Assembly (NCBI RefSeq): GCF_003337355.1
Contig: NZ_QPJW01000010.1
Coordinates: forward strand, 62,001-126,000
Length of the DNA: 64,000 bases
Source: Fontibacillus phaseoli
GTDB taxonomy: Bacteria; Bacillota; Bacilli; Paenibacillales; Paenibacillaceae
Direction: 5' to 3'
The notes beneath the pieces are model-generated. The model searched no databases. It saw only the letters and a list, made by a program, of their open reading frames with translations, and was not told the origin of the DNA. Positions within the stretch are counted from its first letter, which is position 1. Every line of letters starts with the position of its first letter. The position numbers were made by a program, and so were the translations under genes. Positions 8,744 through 17,947 of the stretch are shown here, one piece after another.

Positions 8744-9256
8744 CTACACTTTGGAGTCGAAAAAATGATGTTTCGCTTTGATCCCTGTCGCTGTCAGTTC
8801 GAGGATTCCAAAAGAGTACTTCGGTTGTCTCCGTTTATCGGTGGGCGAGCCCGGGTTGAACAGCAAGAGACCATCCTTCCGTTCCGACAACGGCAGGTGG
8901 GAATGCCCGAACAAAATCCCGTCCAGCGTCTTGCCCGCAAAAGTCCGTAGCGCTTTCTCCTTGGCGGTTCCCCTTCCCTCCGGCAAAAAACCGTGGGTTA
9001 ACCCGAGCTTCAACGATCCCGATCCCAGCGTGATCACTTTATGATAACCAAACCGATTGACCACTGCAGCGGGATCATTGTTGCCGGCAACTCCTTCAAC
9101 CGGTGCCAGCGCGGAAAGCTGGTCCAGCACTTCGAGCGAGGTCCAGTCACCGAGGTGAATGATTAGATCAGTCCGACGTAAATACTTCACCAGCGTCGGC
9201 GGCAGGCCCTTTGCTTTCCGCGGCATGTGCGTATCCGATACGACCCCGATCCTCAT
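8744..9256 (-). CDS. YfcE/MJ0936-type metallophosphoesterase
   Basis: Cytoplasmic calcineurin-like phosphodiesterase, 170 residues, the normal length for the YfcE/YsnB group. All metal-binding blocks are present: SDTHMP (7-12), HLGDW (about 35), GNND (about 58), HG in LTHGFLP (about 88) and GHSH (about 117), with NPGSPTDKR near the C-terminus. Physiological substrate unknown; family members cleave phosphodiesters in vitro. It starts six bases after the stop of the upstream gene at 9263, so the two are co-transcribed. Confidence 0.85.
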   Translation of the reverse strand: MRIGVVSDTHMPRKAKGLPPTLVKYLRRTDLIIHLGDWTSLEVLDQLSALAPVEGVAGNNDPAAVVNRFGYHKVITLGSGSLKLGLTHGFLPEGRGTAKEKALRTFAGKTLDGILFGHSHLPLSERKDGLLLFNPGSPTDKRRQPKYSFGILELTATGIKAKHHFFDSKV

Positions 9257-9262
9257 CTTCGG

Positions 9263-10192
9263 CTACCTCAGCGGAGAAGCGGCCATACGGATGTAGGTAT
9301 GCCTGCGGCCTCGGATCGCCATGGACAAGGCCATAATGTTCTCGGGTGTCGCCATGCCGGCAAATCCGGCATCGCCGATATGCTGGATGTCGGCCCCCGC
9401 CCGCTTGGCGCTGAGCGCAATGGAGCGCACGGTACCTTCATCGGCGCCTTCCTGGCTGGTGCCGATCGCTGTCAATGCCAAAGCGCCTCTTTCTTTAACT
9501 TTGGCGATGATCTCCGCCAGTTCTTGCTCGCGAAGTCCGGGCACGGTTCCCGGTGCCGGGAACAAAACGATGTCCGCCCCCGCCTCGGCAAACGCGACGG
9601 CGGCCTCCCGGTCGACGACGCGGCCGCGCGTGCCGGCGCCATGCATTTTACCGGCGATGATCAATCCGCCGAAATGCTGCTGAGCGGTGCCGATCGCTTG
9701 CGATATCTGCGCATTGGTAACCCCAGTCTTAGGGTTACCCGTCAAGCAGACGAAGTCGCAGCCAAGCTCCTTCGCTTTCGCCAGACTGCGGGCTGTCGCA
9801 CGGCGACCTTCCGGGAGCGCGTTCAAAGACTCCACCGCGTCTGCGGACTCATCGACCGGCTCGAGATTGATCCCGACCGGCAGTCCGGTCAGCCGTTTGA
9901 TCTCCGCAATGGGGTTGCCGTCAAATCCCGGTCCGCCAGAAGGCGAGAACATATCAAACGGAACGATGCCTTTCACTTCCGGTTGAAATACATCAAATAC
10001 GTTGAGCAAAATCAAGTCCGCACCGAACGCCTTGGCCAGTTCGGCATTACTGATTTCCGGCAGCAACGGTTGCGAAACGACGACCGTTTCCGCCACGACA
10101 GTTCTTCCTTCCGCGGCCAGAATTGCTCCCTTCAAATCCTCGCGGCCCATCTGCCGGAAATCCGATGCCCGGCAGTCCAGCACTCTTTTCAT
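9263..10192 (-). CDS. Conserved TIM-barrel-like protein of unknown function
   Basis: A 309-residue soluble protein I do not recognise with confidence. It has alternating hydrophobic strands ending in Gly/Asp: ADLILLNVFDVF, GLPVGINLEPVD, CDFVCLTGNPKTGV, GGLIIAGKMHGAGTRG, GADIVLFPAPGTVPG, ALALTAIGTSQEG and GADIQHIGDAGFAGMATPEN. That order suggests a (beta/alpha)8 barrel of the phosphoenolpyruvate mutase or BtpA/PdxJ style, with an N-terminal CRASDFRQMGREDLK segment. Start ATG 10192 has GAGGTGAG upstream. Linked in an operon to the metallophosphoesterase. The reaction is not predictable from what I see. Confidence 0.6.
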   Translation of the reverse strand: MKRVLDCRASDFRQMGREDLKGAILAAEGRTVVAETVVVSQPLLPEISNAELAKAFGADLILLNVFDVFQPEVKGIVPFDMFSPSGGPGFDGNPIAEIKRLTGLPVGINLEPVDESADAVESLNALPEGRRATARSLAKAKELGCDFVCLTGNPKTGVTNAQISQAIGTAQQHFGGLIIAGKMHGAGTRGRVVDREAAVAFAEAGADIVLFPAPGTVPGLREQELAEIIAKVKERGALALTAIGTSQEGADEGTVRSIALSAKRAGADIQHIGDAGFAGMATPENIMALSMAIRGRRHTYIRMAASPLR

Positions 10193-10392
10193 AGACTCAC
10201 CTCATTGGTTATTTAGTTTTCTTGCTTCTATTCTACATTCCTATTGTCGCTCAAATTCCATTACCCTCAGTTTATCACCGATCAAAGCCGGTGAACATTG
10301 AAGAGTGAGGGAGTTTCGTTGGATTTTTCCAACGAGCGGCCCAATTCGTCGACAACACAGCCCTACCCAGTCCAATTCAGACCAATTCAAAC

Positions 10393-12081
10393 CTACAGTC
10401 GCTTCAGATATACCCGCGCCTCGTATGGACGCAGCTTCAATCGGGTAAGGTCCTCTCCCTTTTTCGGTTCGAAATTGGAGATCAGCAGTTCCATTCCTTG
10501 CGGATCCATTTCCTCCGGCATTTCGAACACCGGCTCGCGGCCGAAAAAATTCAAAATTATGAGCAACTGCTCATTTTCCAGTGTGCGGGTATACGCATAA
10601 ATCTCCTCATGGAGCGGGAGCAGCAGTTTGTATTCGCCGTAAACGATGACTTTGTGCTTTTTTCGCAGCTGAATCAGTTTCTTATAGTAATGAAAGATCG
10701 AATCGTGATCTTTGACTGCCCGGACGACGTTGATCTCCATATAGTTGGAGTTAACGCTCAGCCAAGGATCTCCCGTCGTAAATCCCGCATTTTCGGTAGC
10801 GTCCCACTGCATCGGCGTCCGCGCGTTGTCGCGGCTCTTCTTGTGAACCGCCCGCATGATCTCCTCTTCGGAAACTCCTTGGCTCCGCTTTTCCTCGTAA
10901 TAGTTCAGCGTTTCGACATCCCGGTATTCATCGATGGAATCGAAGGCGACATTGGTCATGCCGATCTCCTCGCCCTGATAAATGTAAGGCGTTCCTTCCA
11001 GCGTATGGATGAACGTTGCCAGCATTTTGGCGGACGGAACCCGGCATACTACATCGTCGCCGAAACGGGAAACCGCGCGCGGCTGGTCGTGATTGCATAA
11101 ATAGTTGGCATTCCATCCCCGGTTATGAAGCACGATCTGCCAGTTGCTCATGATTTTTTTGAGTTCGATCAGGCTCCAGGGAACCGCATCCCACTTCCCG
11201 CTGCCAGCGGATGCGGCGTCCAGAAACATATGCTCGAACTGGAACGTCATGTTCAACTCGCGGCGGCCGTCCCCCACATAATCCAGTGCCTCTTCAGGCC
11301 CGAGGCCGGATGTCTCGCCAACCGTCATAATATCGTAAAAATACAGCACTTTATCATACAGATTCTGCAGCAAAGTGTGCACGTCATCCAAATTCGAAAA
11401 CATCTCGTAGGCGCGGACAGTGGGCCTTTGATGCGGATTTTCCGCGTCGGGCAGCCCCTGTTGCTTGACGATATGCGCAATGGCGTCGAAGCGAAAGCCG
11501 TCAACGCCCTTTTTTAACCACCATGCCACCATTTCATGCAGCTTCTCGATGACTTGCGGATTTTCCCAATTGAGGTCCGGCTGATATTTGGAATATAAAT
11601 GAAGGTAGTATTCATCAGTCTCTTGATCGTATTCCCAAACCGACCCGCTGAAATAGGATTCCCAGTTGTTAGGGGGACCTCCGCCTTTCCCTTTTCGCCA
11701 TATGTAGAAGTCCCGCTTGGGATCGTCCTTGGATCTCCGGGAATCGAGAAACCAGGCATGTTTATGTGAGGTATGATTCAGGACAAGGTCCATCATCAGT
11801 TTCATTCCCCGGAGATGGATCTCCTTTAACAGCAGATCGAAATCTCCCATCGTGCCAAATTCATCCATTATGTCGCAATAATCGCTGATGTCGTATCCGT
11901 TGTCGTGGTTGGGGGATTTATAGATCGGGCATACCCAGATCACGTCGACGCCCAGGTCCTGCAAATAATCCAGCTTGGAAATGATTCCTCGAAGATCCCC
12001 TATGCCGTCGCCATTCGAGTCCATAAAGCTGATCGGATAGATTTGATAGACCACGCTCTCTTTCCACCATTTCGGGTTCAT
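10393..12081 (-). CDS. malL: Oligo-1,6-glucosidase / alpha-glucosidase (GH13_31)
   Basis: Cytoplasmic exo-glucosidase of 562 residues, the standard length, releasing glucose from isomaltose-type oligosaccharides and probably sucrose or maltose. GH13 regions are intact: DLVLNHTS (98-105), GFRFDAI with nucleophile Asp199, TVGETSG with acid/base Glu256 and CNHDQPR with Asp332. The QPDLNWENP segment and the late ARTPMQWDA also mark this subfamily. No signal peptide. Start ATG 12081 follows AAAAAAGGAGGCATAGCGG. Trehalose-6-phosphate hydrolase is the nearest alternative; no trehalose PTS gene is nearby to support that. Confidence 0.87.
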   Translation of the reverse strand: MNPKWWKESVVYQIYPISFMDSNGDGIGDLRGIISKLDYLQDLGVDVIWVCPIYKSPNHDNGYDISDYCDIMDEFGTMGDFDLLLKEIHLRGMKLMMDLVLNHTSHKHAWFLDSRRSKDDPKRDFYIWRKGKGGGPPNNWESYFSGSVWEYDQETDEYYLHLYSKYQPDLNWENPQVIEKLHEMVAWWLKKGVDGFRFDAIAHIVKQQGLPDAENPHQRPTVRAYEMFSNLDDVHTLLQNLYDKVLYFYDIMTVGETSGLGPEEALDYVGDGRRELNMTFQFEHMFLDAASAGSGKWDAVPWSLIELKKIMSNWQIVLHNRGWNANYLCNHDQPRAVSRFGDDVVCRVPSAKMLATFIHTLEGTPYIYQGEEIGMTNVAFDSIDEYRDVETLNYYEEKRSQGVSEEEIMRAVHKKSRDNARTPMQWDATENAGFTTGDPWLSVNSNYMEINVVRAVKDHDSIFHYYKKLIQLRKKHKVIVYGEYKLLLPLHEEIYAYTRTLENEQLLIILNFFGREPVFEMPEEMDPQGMELLISNFEPKKGEDLTRLKLRPYEARVYLKRL

Positions 12082-12185
12082 CCGCTATGCCTCCTTTTTT
12101 CCATATCTATAACATACCCGAAACGGCAAGGTTTTTCGCAGATCGGATGAATTTCAAACCTGCTGCCGGTTCGTTGAGCTTGTAG

Positions 12186-12191
12186 TATAAT
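12186..12191 (+). promoter_or_regulatory. -10 box upstream of the Bcr/CflA gene
   Basis: A perfect TATAAT lies 32 bases before the start codon. I see no good -35 hexamer 16-18 bases upstream, so the promoter may need an activator or an extended -10 element. Confidence 0.45.
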
Positions 12192-12222
12192 TAATAAATC
12201 TATTCAAGAAAGGATTGCAATC

Positions 12223-13458
12223 ATGAGTCTTAGCGCAGAAAAAGTATCAGCTTCTTCCCAAACCTCAAAATCCCGCGCCAACCGTATTAAGGCTGCGCTC
12301 ATTCTCGGCAGCTTGTCCGCCTTCGGTCCGCTGTCGCTGGATATGTACTTACCCGCCCTGCCAAAAATGGCGGACGACTTGAACACGAGCGCCCCGATGG
12401 TCCAGCTCAGCTTGACAGCCTGCCTGCTGGGCCTGGCACTCGGGCAACTTATCGTCGGCCCGCTCAGCGATACGCGGGGGCGCCGCGCCCCGCTGATCGT
12501 GTCGATGGCCGCCTACGCCATCAGCTCACTGCTCTGCGTCTTCGCACCGAATGCGGCTATCTTGAATGTGCTTCGCTTCATTCAGGGTCTGTCAGGCTCC
12601 GCCGGCATCGTACTGTCCCGCGCAGTCGTTCGGGACATGTATTCCGGCTCCGAGCTGACCAAATTCTTTTCGCTGCTGATGCTGATCAACGGCGCGGCTC
12701 CGATTCTTGCCCCGATCCTCGGCGGTCAGCTCCTGGCGTTCACCTCTTGGCGAGGCGTATTCGTTGTTCTCACCGTGATCGGAGTCCTGATGCTGCTCTC
12801 CGTCCTGCTCGGACTGCCGGAAACGCTGCCCAAAGATCGGCGGCAGAGCGGCGGCTTGCGCGAAACGTTGTCCACCTTCTCCCGGCTGACCCGCGACCGG
12901 CTCTTTATCGGCTATTGTTTATGCCAAGGGCTGATCTCGGCAGCGATGTTCGGGTATATTTCGGGTTCGTCTTTCGTGCTGCAAAATCGGTTTCAGGTTT
13001 CGGAGCAGACGTTCAGCCTGATCTTTGCCCTGAACGGACTAGGCATTATTTTCGCCAGCCAGATTACCGGGCGGCTTGCTGGAAGAATTAACGAATCTTC
13101 CCTGCTCCGGTTCGGCATCGGACTTGCTGCACTGGCCTCGCTCGTGCTGCTTGGCGGTATTTTGCTGGACGGCGGACTGGCTGCGGTCCTGATTCCGCTG
13201 TTTTTTGTCGTGTCCTGCGTCGGAATCGTCGGGACGGCCAGTTTTACGCTGGCCATGCAAAATCAGCAGGACTCTGCAGGGAGCGCCTCTGCGCTTCTCG
13301 GCCTGCTGCCGTATATCCTGGGCGCGGCGGTCGCCCCGCTGGTCGGGCTCGGCGGCGATCAGACCGCATTGCCGATGGCCTTGGTCATCGCTATCGCCGA
13401 TGTCGGCGCCGTCCTGAGTTATATCTTTCTCGTTAGGCCTGTGAGCCGTCGTGGTTAA
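12223..13458 (+). CDS. Bcr/CflA-type MFS drug exporter
   Basis: Twelve-helix major facilitator exporter, 411 residues. Diagnostic features are FGPLSLDMYLPALPKMADDL at the first helix, VGPLSDTRGRRAPL (loop 2-3 motif), and RFIQGLSGSAGIVLSRAVVRD (antiporter motif in helix 5), all characteristic of Bcr/CflA proteins such as YdgK. Likely proton-driven drug efflux; substrate unknown. AAGAAAGGAT precedes the ATG. It is divergent from the glucosidase gene and may be co-transcribed with the small membrane protein that follows. Confidence 0.85.
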   Translation: MSLSAEKVSASSQTSKSRANRIKAALILGSLSAFGPLSLDMYLPALPKMADDLNTSAPMVQLSLTACLLGLALGQLIVGPLSDTRGRRAPLIVSMAAYAISSLLCVFAPNAAILNVLRFIQGLSGSAGIVLSRAVVRDMYSGSELTKFFSLLMLINGAAPILAPILGGQLLAFTSWRGVFVVLTVIGVLMLLSVLLGLPETLPKDRRQSGGLRETLSTFSRLTRDRLFIGYCLCQGLISAAMFGYISGSSFVLQNRFQVSEQTFSLIFALNGLGIIFASQITGRLAGRINESSLLRFGIGLAALASLVLLGGILLDGGLAAVLIPLFFVVSCVGIVGTASFTLAMQNQQDSAGSASALLGLLPYILGAAVAPLVGLGGDQTALPMALVIAIADVGAVLSYIFLVRPVSRRG

Positions 13459-13496
13459 TAATGAATAAATCCATTTGCCTGTGTCGAAAGTGAGGA

Positions 13497-13826
13497 ATGA
13501 CTTTGTCAAAGCTCCTTAAAGGTATCGGAATCTTGTTCATCGCCGGAAGCTTGCTTGCATTCGTAGTCCTTGGCATTTTTGAAGGGGCTTGGGGAGCCGG
13601 ATTCCTGCTCTTCCTTCGATGTTTTTTAATCGGAGTCGTATTGCTTGCCCTGGCCTCGATCCTTGATCGTTTAAACGAAAACCGTTACTACTTGGAGGTT
13701 CTTCTTCAAAGAACAGAGGAACTGGCTCCGGATAAATCCGCTCCCCAGCGGCCGGCTTATGCCAAACCCAAGACAAAAACGGCGCTGGAATCGTTAAAAG
13801 ACTTTAAAATGAACGCGAAAGACTGA
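13497..13826 (+). CDS. Small membrane protein, unknown
   Basis: 109 residues: two hydrophobic helices (about 8-28 and 33-55) separated by FEGAWGAG, then a charged helical tail (LDRLNENRYYLEVLLQRTEEL) and a Lys/Pro-rich end. Not recognised. GTGAGGA is almost fused to the ATG at 13497, so TTG at 13503, eight bases after the Shine-Dalgarno, is an equally good start (107 residues). Located between the exporter and the sigma-factor fusion gene, same strand. Confidence 0.6.
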   Translation: MTLSKLLKGIGILFIAGSLLAFVVLGIFEGAWGAGFLLFLRCFLIGVVLLALASILDRLNENRYYLEVLLQRTEELAPDKSAPQRPAYAKPKTKTALESLKDFKMNAKD

Positions 13827-13874
13827 CTTCGAGGTTAACTTCACTTTCATAGGTTATAAAAAGGCGGTGATCTT

Positions 13875-15557
13875 GTGTCGCATTCAAGAAAATCCGAAAA
13901 TCATCCTTCCGATCAGGAATTGGTGGCGCAAGCGCGTTGCGGGCATCAGGATGCTTTCAACAAGTTGATGGAACGGCACCGCCGCCAAGCGTTGAACTGG
14001 GCGCGCAAAATCGCTGACGACCCTCACCTGGCCGAAGACATCGTCCAGGAAGGGCTGATCAGTGCCTTTTCTTATTTGGGCTCACTGGAGCAAATTGAAA
14101 AGTTCATTCCCTGGTTCCGCCGTATCATTACGAATCAGGCACTGATGCAGGTAAGACGGGGAGGTCCCTATGCCAAAGAGCGCCCCTTCTCTTCTTATGT
14201 CAGCAGATCCGGGGACTATGAAGGTGAGAATTTTCAGCAAATCGAATTCATTCTCGGAACACTGGCAAAAAATACAGCCAAAGAGCTACAGCAAAACGGA
14301 GACCCCGCAAGGGAGATTCTCCGGCTGGATACCTACGATATGCTTCAAGAAATGCTTCAAGGGCTGGGCACCAAAGAGCGCGAAGTGTTTGAAGCCCATT
14401 TTTTCAAGCATTATTCTCCCCAAGAAATCGCAGCCATCTATTCTACTTCCTCCAGCAACATTTACACCATTTTGTCCCGAACGAGAAAAAAAATTAGTCA
14501 AGCCCGCTATGAAAGCAACCTGCAAAACTATCTGCAAAGCCGGCACACCAGCCCTTCTTCCCGCACCCGAAATCAGCTACAAGAACGAGGCATTTATATC
14601 GGGGAAATATGGGACACTTACGCGCTAAGCGTTCAGCATGCGCTGCAATATACGAACTTCAACCATTACTCGATGTCCGAAATCATGGGGCTTACCGGTC
14701 AGGCCTTCCGGCTTCAGGTCCACCGGGACCGGGTTGATCTTGCCGGGGTAACGGCCTTTCATTGGCGAAACGTCTTCGGCAAGGGCTTGTTGAACCTTGG
14801 CTTTGCAGGCCGCTCGATCGGTGACGGAAGCCGGATTCCGCAATCTCATGAATTACTGGTCGAAGCCTTCTCGTTCATTCATCAAATGATCGATCATGGT
14901 CAGCCGGTCATTGTATGGGGAGTGCAGCTGCCTTTCTTTGCCGTCATCCACGGTTATGATGATGAGCAGCGGCTTTTCCGCATCACAGGGCTGTTTGAGC
15001 AGACTCATCTAGGCTACGAAGAGCTTGGCCGCGAATGGAGTGCCGATTTATTTGCATTATCTTTAGGAACGCCGATTGCGTTAAACCCGCAGGATGCGCT
15101 GCGCGGAGCGCTCGGAATGGTTCTAACGCACGCCGAAGGACAGGAACGGACGCCACATGCCGATTATGTTCAAGGACTGGCTGCCTACGATTCATGGATT
15201 AGCGCCTTATCTTCAGGGCAAGTTGATCCACTTTCCCATGCATATACGGTTTGGTGTACAGCTAATGCCAGATCCTTCGCCGTCCAATTTCTTGAATTGG
15301 TCGCTAACCGACCGGAGGTTTATGGTCTCCTAATTTGCCGGCTTGCAGGCGAAGCCGCGGATTATTACGGTAAGGCTACGGATGCGCTTCGCCAGATGTG
15401 CAAGCTCTTCCCCTTTCCGGGCGGAGGAAATCCGGGAGAACCCGAAGTCAAGGAAATCGGACTCCAGTTGCTCGAAAAAGCAAAGGTGGATGAAGTGCAA
15501 GGGCTGCAAATTCTAGAAGCACTGTTTTTATTGTTGTGTGAATCCGAAACGTTGTAA
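13875..15557 (+). CDS. ECF sigma factor fused to a papain-like (BtrH/C39-like) C-terminal domain
   Basis: 560 residues, three times a normal ECF sigma factor. Residues about 15-85 are a sigma-70 region 2 (DAFNKLMERHRR, DPHLAEDIVQEGLISAF, WFRRIITNQ) and 155-205 a region 4 helix-turn-helix (LGTKEREVFEAHFF, SPQEIAAIYSTSSSNIYTIL). After a linker, residues about 240-545 resemble the BtrH_N/C39-like fold: WDTYALSVQHALQ, MGLTGQAFRLQVHRD, GQPVIVWGVQLPFFAVIHGYD, then a helical DUF4872-like tail. The Cys expected in the first block is absent, so the domain is more likely a sensor than a protease or acyltransferase. GTG start with AAGGCGGTGAT upstream. No anti-sigma gene is adjacent. Confidence 0.75.
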   Translation: MSHSRKSENHPSDQELVAQARCGHQDAFNKLMERHRRQALNWARKIADDPHLAEDIVQEGLISAFSYLGSLEQIEKFIPWFRRIITNQALMQVRRGGPYAKERPFSSYVSRSGDYEGENFQQIEFILGTLAKNTAKELQQNGDPAREILRLDTYDMLQEMLQGLGTKEREVFEAHFFKHYSPQEIAAIYSTSSSNIYTILSRTRKKISQARYESNLQNYLQSRHTSPSSRTRNQLQERGIYIGEIWDTYALSVQHALQYTNFNHYSMSEIMGLTGQAFRLQVHRDRVDLAGVTAFHWRNVFGKGLLNLGFAGRSIGDGSRIPQSHELLVEAFSFIHQMIDHGQPVIVWGVQLPFFAVIHGYDDEQRLFRITGLFEQTHLGYEELGREWSADLFALSLGTPIALNPQDALRGALGMVLTHAEGQERTPHADYVQGLAAYDSWISALSSGQVDPLSHAYTVWCTANARSFAVQFLELVANRPEVYGLLICRLAGEAADYYGKATDALRQMCKLFPFPGGGNPGEPEVKEIGLQLLEKAKVDEVQGLQILEALFLLLCESETL

Positions 15558-15622
15558 GAATTCCCCCCTCTTTGGCATCAGATTCTATGTATGAGGATTC
15601 TATTCCACGGAGGTATTCAAAA

Positions 15623-16810
15623 ATGAAAAGAAAAGGTACATTAATGGGCTGGTGTGCGGTACTTCTGTTGACTGCGGGGGTCGTCAGCGGCTGCGGCGGT
15701 CAACCGTCGGCAAGATTCCAAGGCTCTTACCCCTTTCGGGGAGATGCGGCAAATACCGGGGTTTATGCCACAAAGGGTTTGCCCAGGCTGAACGGAGAAA
15801 AATGGAGTCTCAAACTGGAAGCGCATATTCAGAGCTCGCCGGTACTGGCGGAGGGTACGCTGTATTTCGGCTCCGAGGAAGGCAAGTTTTACGCGGTGGA
15901 TGCCAACGATGGAACGATTACCTGGGAAGCTAAATTCCCCGGGAAGATCAGATCATCCGCGGCCGTCGTGGAGGATGAACTATACTTTACGGATACGACC
16001 TCCACTTTATATGCGCTGGAACGGGAGACCGGGAAGCTGAAGTGGAAGCAACAGCTGGATGACAGTCTCACGGATGAAGGTTTACCGGATATGTGGGATT
16101 ATTATATCGGTTCTCCGGCGGTGGACGGGGATTACATTTACGTAGGCGGTGAGGGTCCGCAATTTTACGCTATTAAGCGGCAAGATGGTTCTGTAGTCTG
16201 GGAAACCGAGACGGCTTCCTTCGTGCATGGAAAAGCGGCTATTGCCGACGGAAACATTCATATCGCGGATATGAGCGGCGAAGTCGCAGCCCTGGACCAG
16301 CAAACCGGAAACAAATTGTGGAGCGCTAAGTTCGGCCCGGTGCAATCCAGCATGACCTACAAAGACGGAGTGCTTTATTTCGGCTCCCGCGACCAGTACG
16401 TCTATGCCCTGGACGCCGAATCCGGCGCTATCCTGTGGACCCATCTCTCCCCGAGCGGCTCCTGGGTTGTCTCTTCCGCTGCTGCCAGCGACAAGCATGT
16501 CGTCATCGGAGCTTCCGACTCGAAGGTCGTGCATGTTTTTGATCGTTCGGCAGGCAAGCACAAGTTTGATTTCAAACTGGACAGCCGCGTGTTTGCCTCC
16601 CCGGTGATTACCGATCAGATCATGTATTTCGGTAGTGCTTATACCGATGGCGGCAAGGAGAGAGATGCCTTTTACGCGGTCGACCTGGACAGCGGAGAAG
16701 AACTGTGGCGGTTTGAGGGCACCAAATCTCCGATCCTTTCCACGCCGATCGTCGCGGACGGAATCGTTTTTTTCGCAACCCTTGACGGATATGTGTATGC
16801 GCTGCATTAA
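15623..16810 (+). CDS. PQQ-like beta-propeller lipoprotein
   Basis: Exported lipoprotein of 395 residues: signal peptide with lipobox VVSGC (Cys24), then seven to eight PQQ/BamB-like blades each with a Y/F-A-x-D..G...W core, for example FYAVDANDGTITWEA, YALERETGKLKWKQ, VAALDQQTGNKLWSA, YALDAESGAILWTH and FYAVDLDSGEELWRF. These repeats usually form a protein-binding propeller without bound PQQ. ATG 15623 was chosen over upstream in-frame codons because it has CACGGAGG ten bases before it and starts the signal peptide. It follows the sigma-fusion gene by 65 bases and could be in its operon. Confidence 0.85.
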   Translation: MKRKGTLMGWCAVLLLTAGVVSGCGGQPSARFQGSYPFRGDAANTGVYATKGLPRLNGEKWSLKLEAHIQSSPVLAEGTLYFGSEEGKFYAVDANDGTITWEAKFPGKIRSSAAVVEDELYFTDTTSTLYALERETGKLKWKQQLDDSLTDEGLPDMWDYYIGSPAVDGDYIYVGGEGPQFYAIKRQDGSVVWETETASFVHGKAAIADGNIHIADMSGEVAALDQQTGNKLWSAKFGPVQSSMTYKDGVLYFGSRDQYVYALDAESGAILWTHLSPSGSWVVSSAAASDKHVVIGASDSKVVHVFDRSAGKHKFDFKLDSRVFASPVITDQIMYFGSAYTDGGKERDAFYAVDLDSGEELWRFEGTKSPILSTPIVADGIVFFATLDGYVYALH

Positions 16811-16860
16811 ACCATCACCATACGAAACTTCTCCTTACTCGGGTTTAAAATAAAAATAGA

Positions 16861-16907
16861 AAAATGACGGTGCCAAGGAACCGATCCTCGCGCCGTCATT
16901 TTTTTTA
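16861..16907 (+). terminator. Intrinsic terminator after the beta-propeller gene
   Basis: AAAATGACGG pairs with CCGTCATTTT across a 22-base loop and is followed by a T run. It may also serve the opposing gene ending at 16922. Confidence 0.75.
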
Positions 16908-16921
16908 TAGGACTCTGTCCG

Positions 16922-17854
16922 TTACTGATACAATTCCACCGACTGTACATATTTACGCCGAACCGTCTCCAGTTCATTCTCGGTCCGCCGCTGGGCGGAT
17001 TGCAGCTCGGAAACGAGAGAATTTACTTCGTGCTGCCTTCCTTGAACCTGTTCGAGGGCATCCTTGATCCGGCCCTGAACGAGCCAGTCGGTGATCAGTC
17101 CGTCGAAGAAGTAGTCCGAGAATTTCAGCAAGCCTCCCACCTCCAGCCCGGAACCGGTGAAACTTCCGCCTACATCCTTCAGTTCTTTTTCAAATCGCCG
17201 CAAATTATTCTGTACCGCATAAATATGATCCATCGCTTCATCCAGACGGTTGTGTTTAATATGCGTGGATAACATCCCGCCGCCCAGCATATCGTAAGTG
17301 CCCCAATTGCGCGCCGATTGAAGCCCCTCTTCCGCGCGCGCCAGATCATCCTGCACCGAGTGTCCCGCCCGGACGGCTTCCTCCAGTTCCCGGACCTCCA
17401 CGGTCAAAACCGCCTGCCGTTCCGCAAGGTCCATCAGTTCCTCATTTTCTTGAAGGATTTGCTTTTCCTTGTCCCGGAAAATCAGATCATAGTCGTTTTT
17501 CCAATACCGTACTTCCTGCAACTGCCGTTCCAGCTGACTGATTTGCTGAAGACCGTCCTGAAGTGCCCGGTCCGCTTCTTCATATTTAAGCCTGGCTACA
17601 ACCGCCTCCCGCTGCTCCTCGTCGAGCTTTTCCATTTTTTTGCCGAGTATCGTATATAATGTGTTGGACAAAGACATCCCGGTGAGCCGGTCCACGTCCT
17701 TCTCTTCCGCCGCTAGCTTGCTCTTTGCGATGTCTTTGGAATGCTCCAGCGAGGCAACCTCCTGCTTCAGCTGTTTTAGGCGCTGTTCCCATTTTTCTTT
17801 TTGGCGTCCTTTTTCCTTCAATTCTGCCATTCGTTCATTCAGGTTTTCGAACAA
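16922..17854 (-). CDS. Coiled-coil protein, unknown
   Basis: 310-residue soluble protein made largely of charged heptad-like helices (about 5-60, 75-170 and 255-308), with a more globular middle: RNWGTYDMLGGGMLSTHIKHNRLDEAM, then GGLLKFSDYFFDGLITDWLVQG. No signal peptide, membrane helix or known domain that I can name. The start is TTG 17854, with AAAAGGAGGAGAA eight bases upstream; there is no better ATG. Stands alone, converging on the beta-propeller gene. Confidence 0.7.
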   Translation of the reverse strand: MFENLNERMAELKEKGRQKEKWEQRLKQLKQEVASLEHSKDIAKSKLAAEEKDVDRLTGMSLSNTLYTILGKKMEKLDEEQREAVVARLKYEEADRALQDGLQQISQLERQLQEVRYWKNDYDLIFRDKEKQILQENEELMDLAERQAVLTVEVRELEEAVRAGHSVQDDLARAEEGLQSARNWGTYDMLGGGMLSTHIKHNRLDEAMDHIYAVQNNLRRFEKELKDVGGSFTGSGLEVGGLLKFSDYFFDGLITDWLVQGRIKDALEQVQGRQHEVNSLVSELQSAQRRTENELETVRRKYVQSVELYQ

Positions 17855-17947
17855 AAAATTCTCCTCCTTTTCGATGGCTTCATAACTAATTGCCCTATCC
17901 CTAATCGCAGATGCTTATCCGTTATTGCCATACCTTGTAATGCTACC

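Noticed and set aside
9227-10216. 329-codon + strand frame antisense to the barrel-like gene
   Set aside because: Arg-rich, lacks a start signal, and the reverse strand carries ordered strand-turn motifs.
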